NCBI GenBank assembly: GCA_963728285.1
Contig: CAVSJR010000003.1
Coordinates: 1-64,000 of the forward strand
Source: CAVSJR01 sp963728285
GTDB lineage: Bacteria > Actinomycetota > UBA4738 > HRBIN12
Reading direction: 5' to 3'
Length of the DNA: 64,000 nucleotides
The stretch's first letter is position 1. Every line of letters starts with the position of its first letter. The translations under genes and the position numbers were made by a program. Below, piece by piece: positions 56,405 to 64,000 of the stretch. The notes below the pieces were generated by a model. The model was given only the letters and a program-made list of their open reading frames with translations, searched no databases and was not told the DNA's origin.

Positions 56405-58114
56405 GTGGCTCGATCCCCCCGTCTCCTCCTCGTCGTGGCCCTCGCGACGGCCGCGCTGCTCGGCCTCACGTCCGCCGCGTCCGCATCGCCCGGCGCCCTC
56501 GACGCGTCGTTCGACGGCGACGGCATCGCCATGACGCCGATCGGGACGGTGGATCAGGCATTCGCGATGGCGATCGACGGCAGCGGGCGGACGGTCCTCG
56601 CCGGATTCGCCTTCACGACCCCCACGAAGAAGGACTTCGCGCTCGCCCGCTACAACGCCGACGGCACGCTCGACACCACCTTCAGCGTCGACGGGCGCGT
56701 GATGCTGGGCTTCGGGGCGGGGACCGACGACGAGGCCTTCGACCTGGCGATCGACTCCGCGGGACGGATCGTGGTGGCCGGCTCGTCGACGAACGGATCG
56801 CAGACCGACTTCGCGATCGCCCGCCTGCTCGCCAACGGGTCGCCCGATACATCGTTCGACGCCGACGGCCTCGTCACGACGGACTTCGCCGGCGGAGCCG
56901 ACGTCGCGAACGGCGTTGCGATCACCCCCGGCGACGGGATCGTCGCGGCCGGATCGGCGTTCACGGGCGTGGGCTCGGACTTCGCGGTCGCTCGATACGG
57001 CTCGACCGGCGTCCTCGACTCGGCGTTCGACGGCGACGGGAAGGTCACGACCGACTTCGTCGGAGCCAACGACGCCGCCGCCGCCATCGAGATCGACGCA
57101 CAGGGCAAGTACGTGGTCGGCGGCTCCGCCTACAACGGGACGAACAAGGACGAATTCGCGCTCGCTCGATACGACGCCGCCGGCGCCCTGGATGCGTCGT
57201 TCGACGCCGACGGACGGGTGGTGACGACCGGAAACGACCAGGGCCGGGACCTCGCGATCGACGCCGGCGGTCGGATCATCCTCGCGGGCAGCGCCTTCAC
57301 GGGTGCCACGCTGGACTTCTCCATCATGCGGTTCAACACGGACGGCTCTCGCGATGCGACCTTCGGCAAGCGGGGACGGGTCGTGACGCCCATCGGGACG
57401 GGAAGCGACGCCGCCGAGGCGGTCGCGATCGACGCCGAGGGGACGATCGTCGCAGCCGGCTCCGCGAAGTTCGGCGAGGACAGGGACTTCGCGCTCGCAC
57501 GCTACTCGCCGGCCGGCGCGCCGCTCGGCGTCTTCGGCTCGGCCGGGACGGTGACCACGAACCTGGGCGCCAGCGACAGCGGGCGGGACGTCGCGTTCGA
57601 TGCGAACGGGAACATCGCCCTCGCCGGATACGCGACGGTGGGCGCGAACGCCGATTTCTCGGCGCTCCGCTACCTCGGCTCCGGCTACCGGGGCGACGCC
57701 ATGATCAAGCTGCCGACCGATCTGGCCTACACGGGCGACGACGTCTACAACACCACCGGCCTGGGGCAGATGCGGACCGCGAAGGGAAAGCTCGGGAACT
57801 CCGTCTCCTTCAGCTACCGCGTGCAGAACGAGGGCACGGGATCCGATTCGTACACGCTGTCGGGCTGCGGCGACTCGGCAGGATTCGCCGTCACGTATAG
57901 CTTGGGCACCACCGACATCACCGCCGACGTCCGCGCCGGGACCTACAGCCTGGGACCGGTTCCCGTCGGCGGCGCGTCGGCGATCAACGTCAAGATCGCC
58001 GTCGACCCCTCCGCGACGGTCGGGGCGGCGAAGACCTGCAGGATCATCTCCGCCTCCGCCGCCGATCCGGCCGCGAAGGATGCCGCGAAGGCGAAGGTCA
58101 AGGTCGTCAGCTGA
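56405..58114 (+). CDS. Secreted delta-60 repeat (DUF5122) beta-propeller protein
   Basis: The 569-residue protein begins at GTG 56405 (AAAGGAG at 56388-56394) with a signal peptide ending ASASPGAL. About seven delta-60 repeats follow, each with LDxSFDxDGxV, then IDSAGRIVVAGS and DFAIARL: for example LDASFDGDGIAM, LDTTFSVDGRVM, PDTSFDADGLVT and LDSAFDGDGKVT. The C-terminal 130 residues form a beta-sandwich (FSYRVQNEGTGSDSYTLSGC) ending Lys/Ala-rich. Delta-60 proteins are exported propellers with few assigned functions. It is the third propeller gene in a row. Confidence 0.88.
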   Translation: MARSPRLLLVVALATAALLGLTSAASASPGALDASFDGDGIAMTPIGTVDQAFAMAIDGSGRTVLAGFAFTTPTKKDFALARYNADGTLDTTFSVDGRVMLGFGAGTDDEAFDLAIDSAGRIVVAGSSTNGSQTDFAIARLLANGSPDTSFDADGLVTTDFAGGADVANGVAITPGDGIVAAGSAFTGVGSDFAVARYGSTGVLDSAFDGDGKVTTDFVGANDAAAAIEIDAQGKYVVGGSAYNGTNKDEFALARYDAAGALDASFDADGRVVTTGNDQGRDLAIDAGGRIILAGSAFTGATLDFSIMRFNTDGSRDATFGKRGRVVTPIGTGSDAAEAVAIDAEGTIVAAGSAKFGEDRDFALARYSPAGAPLGVFGSAGTVTTNLGASDSGRDVAFDANGNIALAGYATVGANADFSALRYLGSGYRGDAMIKLPTDLAYTGDDVYNTTGLGQMRTAKGKLGNSVSFSYRVQNEGTGSDSYTLSGCGDSAGFAVTYSLGTTDITADVRAGTYSLGPVPVGGASAINVKIAVDPSATVGAAKTCRIISASAADPAAKDAAKAKVKVVS

Positions 58115-58159
58115 CGCACGGTTCGCCCGCTCCGCCGCTCGGATGAGGGTTCGTCCCCG

Positions 58160-60173
58160 TCAGGGCGTCGAGCTCCTCGCGTGCGGCGGGGCGGGGAAAT
58201 TCTCGACCGGCATGCCGCGCGTCGCCGCCCGCATGTAGTCGTCCCAGATGGGGGCGGCGAGCACCCCACCGAATCCGGGGCCGTAGCCCGGGACGTTCCT
58301 CATGGGGATCTCCGCCTTCGCCTGGCCCACCCAGACGCCGGCGGCCAGCTGCGGAACGTAGCCCATGAACCAGGCGTCCACGTAGTCCTGGCCGGTGCCG
58401 GTCTTTCCCGCCGCGGGCCTGGTCAGCGTCACGGAATCGGCGCCCGTGCCGAACTCGATGACCCCCCGCAGGAGTCGCGTCGTCGTCGTCGCGATGTCGG
58501 AGGGGATGGCCCGCTCGCACTTCGGCTGCTGGTCGACCATGACCTTGTCGGTGCTCGTGAGGACCTCGGGCGACGGCGTACGGCCTGCAGTACACGCCGC
58601 CGTTCGCCAGGGTGGCGTAGCCCGACGTCATCTCGAGGGGCGACACCGGCGAGGTGCCGAGCGTCAGGGGGCAGACCGGGGTGAGCGGGCTGGTGATGCC
58701 CATGTCCCGTGCCACGTCCGCGACCGCCTCGGGGCCCACCTGGTCGATCACCTGCGCGAAGACGACGTTGACCGAGTGCGCGGTCGCCTGGGCGAGGGAG
58801 TAGCTCCCGGAGCCCGGTTCGGCGTTTTGGACGCGCCAGTCCTCGCCCCCCGCGCACCGCTTGATCGTCCGAGGAGAGGTTCCGCTGTACACGCGGCTCG
58901 GCTTGATGCCCTTCTCCAGCGCGGCGACGAGGGTGAAGGCCTTGAACGCGCTCCCCGCCGTCCGGCCTCCGCCCGGGTCCGTCGCCAGGTTGTAGCCCTT
59001 GTTGAAGGTCCAGTTGCCGATCGCCATGGTCGTGATCGCGCCGGTGGAGGGCTCGATCGCGACGAGGGCGGACTGGGGGAGGTCCGACCCGGTCATTCGT
59101 CGCTCGATCGCTTCCGCCGCCGCATCCTGCAGCGCGGGATGCAGCGTCGTGTAGATCTTCAGCCCGCCCTGGTAGACCGTTTGCACCCGCTGCCGGTACG
59201 TCGCCCCGTAGCGGCGGTCGGAGAGCATCTGCTGGACGACGTACTGCGTCCAATAGGAATCGGGGGAGGGACTGGCCTCGCGGCGGTATCGATTCGACAG
59301 GTCGATCGGGTTGTCCCTCGCGTTGCGGTACGCCTTCCTGGTGATCCAGTGCAGCTGGTGCATCCGCTGAAGGACCTGGTTTCGACGGTGCGTGCTGGCC
59401 TTCGGCCGCGTGATCGGGTCGAACCCCGTCGGCGACGCGATCATCCCCGCCAGGGTCGCCGACTGCGCGAGCGAGAGGTGGCCGACCGATTTGCCGAAGT
59501 AGTAGCGCGCCGCGGTGCCGATCCCGTAGACGCCGTGACCGAGCAGGACCGTGTTGAGGTAGGCCCCGAGGATCTCTCGTTTCGTATAGGAGTTCTCCAG
59601 CCGAAAGGCGTCCTTGGCCTCCCGGACCTTGCGAACGAGCGTCGGCGCGTCGCCGGTCACCGTGTTCTTCACGAGCTGCTGCGTGATCGTCGAGCCACCC
59701 TGCACGATCGCTCCGGCCTTCAGGTTGGCGATGAGCGCGCGGACGATGGATGAGAAGTCGATCGCGCCGTGCTCGTAGAAGCCGTGATCCTCGATCGCGA
59801 GGACCGCCCTTCTCGTTATCCCGTCGACGCGGTTGAAGGGGACCTGCTCTCGGTTGTAATCCAGGTAGACGCGGCCCAGGACCGAGCCGTCGGCCGCGTA
59901 GATCGTGGATCGCTGCGGCAGCGTGGGGATCTCGATCGGACGCCCGCTGCCGATGAAGGCCTTGCGCGCGGCCCTCACCGCGACGTCCGCACCGCCGGCG
60001 ACGGGCAACAGCACGATCGCGACCAGGGGAACGGCCAGCGCGACGACCAGCACGATTCGTACGAGCGCCCACAGCACGAGCGCCGCCCGCCGGCCCAGCG
60101 GGCCACGATCCGGGATTTCCGGAAGCCGGTACGCCCGGACGGTGCCGCGCTCGCTCGCCGCGGAGGTCGCCAC
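58160..60173 (-). CDS. Class A penicillin-binding protein (PBP1A-like), one frameshift
   Basis: The assembled bifunctional enzyme is about 670 residues. It has one N-terminal transmembrane helix (ALVRIVLVVALAVPLVAIVL), a glycosyltransferase domain (LAIEDHGFYEHGAIDFSSIV, GGSTITQQLVKN, YTKREILGAYLNTVLLGHG) and a transpeptidase domain with S-x-x-K (AGSAFKAFTLV), S-x-N (AHSVNVVFA) and K-T-G (AGKTGTGQDY). The frame changes near 58570-58590. It polymerises and cross-links peptidoglycan outside the membrane. GTG 60173 follows directly on the TGA of the decarboxylase gene, so the genes are coupled. Confidence 0.92.
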
Positions 60174-61747
60174 TCATTCGGGGGTGATCCCGGAGGCCTC
60201 GCACGCCTCCGGCGAGAGGCGTCGGAGCGCGTCGAGCATCGCGTCGACGTCCGAGGAGTTCGACAGGTAGTTCATCACGCCGGCCCGCAGGTACGTGCGG
60301 CCTCGGAGCGTCGTGGTCGACACCCATGCCTCCCCGGAACGTTCGAGCGCACGCTGAAGGGCGTCCTGATACGCGTCGACGAGCGCGGGGTCCAGCGCGG
60401 CCGCCGCCGGTCCGCCGGGGAGGTGCCGGAAGCACACGACGGAGAGCTCCGGCCGCGGGGGCAGCGCCTCGAAATCGTCGGCCTCGAGGACCCGCTCGGC
60501 GAGGTAGGCCGCGAGATCGTCGTTGCGTTCGACCAGCCGGCCGAAGCCCCTGGTCCCGAGATGCTTCCACGAGAGCCAGAGCTTCAGGGCCCGGAAGCGC
60601 CGCGTTCCCTCGATCGAGTACTGATACCAGTGCAGCGGCTCGTCCTCGGGCCGGCTCGAGCGGTAGTACTCGGGGGAGCGGTGGAACGTCCGCATGAGGT
60701 CGTCCCGCCGCTTCACGATCAGGGCGCCGATGTCGTAGGCCTGAAAGAACCACTTGTGCGGGTCGATCGTGACCGAATCCGCCCGCTCGAGGTCCGGCAC
60801 CCGCTCGGCATCTCGCGATCGAGAGTCGAGCCGCACCCCCGTAGGCGGCGTCGACGTGAAGCCACAGCCCGTAGTTGTCCGGCGACGTCGGCGAGCTCCC
60901 CGGTCAGGTCGACGGAGCCCGTGTTGGTGGAGCCCGCCACGGCGGAGATGGCCAGCGGGAGCAGCCCTGCGTCGCGGTCCGCGCGGACGGCCTCGGCGAC
61001 GTCCGCGCCGTGGAGCCGGAAGCGCTCGTCGGAGGCGACGACGCGGAGCGTCTGCGGTGGGAAGCCGAGGACGTCGAGCGCCCGGGCGATGGAGAAGTGC
61101 GTCTGGTCGGAGGCGTAGACGCGCACGCCCTCGAGGGCGCGGCCGCGCGGGGGCTCATCGATCCCGAGGAGGCCGGGGAGATGCCGGTCGCGCGCGATCG
61201 TCATCGCCATGATGTTCGCCATCACGCCGCCGGAGGTGAGCACGCCCCAGCCATCGTCGGTGAAGCCGAGCAGCTCGCGCAGCCATGCGACGACCTCCTC
61301 CTCGACGAACGCGGCCGACGGGCCGGCGTGCCAGACGTCGACGCCTTGGTTCACCCACTGGGCGAGGACCTCTCCGGCGATCGACATCGCCAGGGGCGGC
61401 GGCGTGAAGTAGCTGAAGGACCGCGGATGCGCCGCGTTGTATTGATTCGGGGCGAGCCGGCGACGGAACTCACCGAGCACCTCGTGGGCCGGGGTCGGAG
61501 CCATCGGGGCGCCGGCGGGGGTCGACCCATCGCCGAAGAACCGCCGGCGGCTCTCGGGGTAGGACTCGGAGCGCACCGGCCGGACCATCGCCTCCGCGTA
61601 GAGGTAGTCGAGCGCGGCGGCCCAGGTGTCCGAGCCCAGCTCCTCGAGGGCCCGGCGCGAGATCATTGGATCGCGGAACCCGACGAGCTCGGGGTCGGGA
61701 TGCCACTCGAAGGAGTCCTCGGTCGCTTGCTCCGTCTCGTCCCTCAC
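60174..61747 (-). CDS. Group II PLP decarboxylase (aromatic-L-amino-acid type), frameshifted
   Basis: A pyridoxal-phosphate decarboxylase of about 515 residues: NAAHPRSFSYFTPPPLAMSI, GVLTSGGVMANIMAMTIARD (phosphate region), HFSIARALDVLGF, AGSTNTGSVDLTGELADVA, LWLHVDAAYGGAARL (PLP Asp/Ala) and SVTIDPHKWFFQAYDIGALI with the Schiff-base Lys. Frame changes near 60890 and 60830 break the D-A-A-Y segment. It removes CO2 from an amino acid, giving an amine; tyrosine, tryptophan, glutamate and 2,4-diaminobutyrate decarboxylases belong to this fold, so specificity is open. Coupled to the PBP gene. Confidence 0.88.
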
Positions 61748-61763
61748 GCTCTCCGCATCCTAC

Positions 61764-62550
61764 CTAGGCTCGCCGAGGCGCCGCGTCCGGACTCCCAGGC
61801 TCCGCCGACGAGGAGTGGGCCCGCTCACGAAGCTCTCGGATCGCGAGGACGACGTAGCCGATGACGGCGATCGAGCCGAAGATGAACCATTGGACGGCAT
61901 AGCTGAGGTGCGGCCCCTCGTCGAGCGGGGGAAGCGGCACGGGCGCCGGGAGCGCGAGGGCGTTCGGGGGGCGCTGTTCGAGCAGCCTCAGGTACACCGG
62001 CTCGATCCGATAGGGGAGCTGCGGGCCGAGGCGGTCGAGGTCGATCTTTCCGAGTTGCGTGACCGGCCCGGCGCCGGCGTCCGGCTCGCCCTCCGCCTCC
62101 GGCGGCCACAGGATGCCCTCGGCCTGCACGCGTCCAGCCGGCGGCGTGGCGCCCGCCACCGGCGGGGTGTCGAGGTCGAGCGGCACCCAGCCACGATCGA
62201 CCATCACCGCCGCGCCGTCCGTCCGCACGAGCGGCGTCAGCACCTCGCTTCCGGTGCGGCCCGCGACGGTCCGGCCGAACACCAGGACCTCGCGCTGCGG
62301 GATCGTAGGTGCCGGAGATCGACACGCGCCGATAGGCGAGGTCGGCCGGGTCGCTCGCTTCGGCGAGGGCCTGCGACAGGGGGATCGGAGCCGAACCGAC
62401 GGCTCGCTCGACCGACGCGTTGAAGGCACGGCGCTCGTCCAGGCGCCGGAGCTGCCACAGCCCCAGCGACGCGCATCCCACCGCCACGAGGAGTGCGAGC
62501 AGGGCACCCAGGATCCAGCGCGGTTCGAGCAGCGAGCGAGCCATGCCCAT
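61764..62550 (-). CDS. SURF1 family cytochrome oxidase assembly protein, one frameshift
   Basis: The protein of about 262 residues has SURF1 architecture: an N-terminal helix (WILGALLALLVAVGCASLGL) with the motif WQLRRLDERRAFN, a periplasmic domain with YRRVSISGTYD, MVDRGWVPLDLDTPPVAGAT and VQAEGILWPPEAEGEP, and a C-terminal helix after HLSYAVQWFIFGSIAVIGYV. SURF1 supports haem A insertion in cytochrome c oxidase. The frame changes near 62305 (after SISGTY). It is 17 bases from the decarboxylase gene on the same strand. Confidence 0.88.
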
Positions 62551-62673
62551 CGAGCATAGCCGGGGCTGTGGGATCGCCCGCCCTCGCTCGCTCGCGTGCC
62601 GCGGGTCACGTCCGCCCGGCGGACGGATAGGGTGAGCCGGAGCGAGGGAAGGATCGAGGGGAGCCCGAGCACG

Positions 62674-63621
62674 GTGCGATACAACCTGATGTTCGAGGGT
62701 CAGCAGGGCGTCACATGGGACGAGTGGACGGCGGCCGCGGACGCGTGCGAGCGGCTCGGCTTCGAGGGCCTCTACTCCTCCGATCACTACTTCCCGACCG
62801 GTGGCACCTCCGAGCGTGGGTCCTCGGACGCCTGGACGGTGCTCGCGGCGCTCGCCCCCCGCACGAGGCGCATCCGGCTCGGAACGCTGGTATCGCCCGT
62901 GACCTTCCGGCGGCCCGCGCACCTGGCGAAGACCGTCGTCACCATCGATCGCATCTCCGGCGGGCGCGTCGACCTCGGCCTCGGCGCCGGATGGTGGGAG
63001 GAGGAGCATCGGACGCACGGATTCCCCTTCCCGCCGACGGCGACCAGGTTCGAGATGCTCGAGGAGCAGCTGGAGATCATCCACGGCCTGTTCACGAAGG
63101 ATCCGTTCTCGTTCTCCGGCGCACATCACCGGCTGGAGGAGGGGAGGTTCCTGCCGAAGCCGGTCCAGCGGCCGCATCCGCCGATCATCGTCGGCGGCGC
63201 GGGAGGGCCTCGCCTGGCGGCGCTCACGGCGAGGTGGGCCGACGAGTTCAACACGGTCGCGGTCGAGCCGGAGGTCGCGCGCGAGCGTTTCGAGCGGATT
63301 CGTCGCGCGGTGGAGGCGGCGGGCCGCGACCCGTCCGCGGTCGTGACCTCGGTGATGACGTGGGTCTTCGTCGGCGCGTCGGAGGGCGAGTGGCGGGCGC
63401 GCCTCGAGCGAGCTCGCGAGGCCGATCCCGATATGGACGAGGAGTGGGTCCAACGCGTCTGCATCATCGGTACGCCCGACCAGGCCGCCGAGCGGCTGAC
63501 GGCGTACGCGGACGCCGGCGCGCAGCGCATGATGCTGAATCATGCTCTGTTCGACGACGTCGACATGCTCGAGCTGCTGGCCGCCGAGATCTTTCCGCGG
63601 GTGACGACGGCCGCCGACTGA
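62674..63621 (+). CDS. LLM class (F420-type) oxidoreductase
   Basis: The 315-residue protein is a luciferase-like TIM barrel: RLGFEGLYSSDHYFPTGGTS, RRIRLGTLVSPVTFRRPAHL, VTIDRISGGRVDLGLGAGWW and PPIIVGGAGGPRLAALTARW, followed by GTPDQAAERLTAYADAGAQR. The last motif and the G-L-G-A-G-W-W loop are typical of F420-dependent LLM enzymes of Actinobacteria, though FMN use is possible. The reaction is usually a hydride transfer to or from an alcohol or ketone-type substrate. GTG 62674 (VRYNLMFEG) is favoured over ATG-like codons upstream because the first strand begins there. Confidence 0.9.
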   Translation: MRYNLMFEGQQGVTWDEWTAAADACERLGFEGLYSSDHYFPTGGTSERGSSDAWTVLAALAPRTRRIRLGTLVSPVTFRRPAHLAKTVVTIDRISGGRVDLGLGAGWWEEEHRTHGFPFPPTATRFEMLEEQLEIIHGLFTKDPFSFSGAHHRLEEGRFLPKPVQRPHPPIIVGGAGGPRLAALTARWADEFNTVAVEPEVARERFERIRRAVEAAGRDPSAVVTSVMTWVFVGASEGEWRARLERAREADPDMDEEWVQRVCIIGTPDQAAERLTAYADAGAQRMMLNHALFDDVDMLELLAAEIFPRVTTAAD

Positions 63622-63791
63622 CGGGCACGGGGATTGGCCTCCCGCCGCGTCGAGTCGGGGAAGGACCTACGCCGTGCGTCGAGGGTAGGCATACGAAGGT
63701 GTAGCCATTCGCTCTGCGTTGCGGGGTAGCCTCTTCAGCCGACACGCCGTACCCTGGTCCGACACCGCCCGACGTAAAGGAGTCTCCCCCC

Positions 63792-64000
63792 GTGACTCGC
63801 CCGCAACGCAGTTCGATGATCGTCCTCGTTCTTGCCGCCGCGCTTCTCGCGGCGCCGATGGCTCCCGCCGGGGCCGTCAACGTCCCCCACGCATCCATCG
63901 TCTCCGCGAATCCGGCCGACAACACCCCACAGGCGCTCGACGGCCAGGTGCGCGCGATCGCCGTGGTGGGAGACCGAGTCGTCGTCGGCGGCTCCTTCAC
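63792..64000 (+). CDS. Secreted beta-propeller protein, 5' end only (paralogue)
   Basis: The window cuts this gene after 69 codons. It starts at GTG 63792, with AAAGGAG at 63776-63782 as ribosome-binding site, and a signal peptide (SSMIVLVLAAALLAAPMAPA, cleavage near GAVNV). The mature start HASIVSANPADNTPQALDGQ and VRAIAVVGDRVVVGGSFT closely follow the start of the protein at 52937-54850 (VSADPVDWTP and RVYVGGKF). It is therefore the same propeller family. An ACCTACG...GTAGGC hairpin lies about 100 bases upstream. Confidence 0.75.
   Translation, partial: MTRPQRSSMIVLVLAAALLAAPMAPAGAVNVPHASIVSANPADNTPQALDGQVRAIAVVGDRVVVGGSF

Noticed and set aside
1..64000. CRISPR arrays, tRNA or rRNA genes, insertion sequences and prophage genes
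   Set aside because: No regularly spaced direct repeats, cloverleaf-like sequences, transposase or phage structural motifs were seen in the sequence or its translations.

Overview
The window is a very G+C-rich bacterial chromosome segment in which nearly every gene has third-position G/C codons. The gene families point to an uncultured member of the Actinomycetota: an LLM-class (F420-type) oxidoreductase, a group II (GlbO-type) truncated haemoglobin, IclR regulation, a GT-C mannosyltransferase-like protein, SURF1, and many secreted RTX, TolB-like, FG-GAP and delta-60 beta-propeller proteins. No rRNA, tRNA, IS element or CRISPR array was seen, so the class cannot be fixed; a soil lineage such as Thermoleophilia or Acidimicrobiia is a guess. 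Many genes carry one or a few single-base frameshifts that split otherwise well-conserved domains, which suggests base-calling errors in the assembly. From about 24.7 to 31.1 kb the indel density rises sharply (more than fifty frame changes), while catalytic motifs stay intact.

Layout. 0-18 kb is a mixed region: two methyltransferases, two RTX-like repeat proteins, two GNAT acetyltransferases, a nucleotidyltransferase, an SDR-fold protein lacking the catalytic Tyr/Lys pair, a large class III cyclase-ATPase-TPR protein, a secreted trypsin-like protease, a GrpB protein, a membrane mannosyltransferase, a two-gene membrane/GAF operon, a VOC protein and a translationally coupled pair of TolB-like proteins.

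18-38.4 kb looks like a catabolic island for a nitrogen-containing organic substrate. A leftward group (alpha/beta hydrolase, SDR, IclR regulator, aldehyde dehydrogenase) diverges at 22.1-22.2 kb from a long rightward series: DUF6282 metallohydrolase-like protein, class III aminotransferase, three-subunit molybdenum hydroxylase (FAD, 2Fe-2S and Mo subunits), a second PLP aminotransferase, a second aldehyde dehydrogenase, a P450, a polyamine-type substrate-binding lipoprotein, and a single polypeptide holding both ABC permease domains. A leftward glutamine synthetase-like (gamma-glutamylamine synthetase type) gene and another P450 close the island. No ABC ATPase gene lies beside the permease. 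My inference is import of an amine, gamma-glutamylation and/or transamination, aldehyde oxidation and Mo- or haem-dependent hydroxylation.

38.6-52.8 kb holds stress, redox and signalling genes: a 57-residue Cys/His-rich protein, a hemerythrin, an HdeD-like membrane protein, a DUF642-type secreted protein, a GMC oxidoreductase, a DUF1996 protein with a Pro-Ser linker, an M15 peptidase, a cyclic-nucleotide-binding domain protein, a GGDEF diguanylate cyclase, a CDGSH protein coupled to a haem-oxygenase-like diiron protein, a glycosyltransferase, a cold-shock protein, a methyltransferase and a truncated haemoglobin.

52.9-64 kb has three consecutive secreted beta-propeller proteins of different types, then a leftward block of class A penicillin-binding protein, PLP decarboxylase and SURF1, then an LLM oxidoreductase. 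The right edge cuts through the start of a paralogue of the first propeller protein (54-kb region); both paralogues have a similar hairpin motif upstream.
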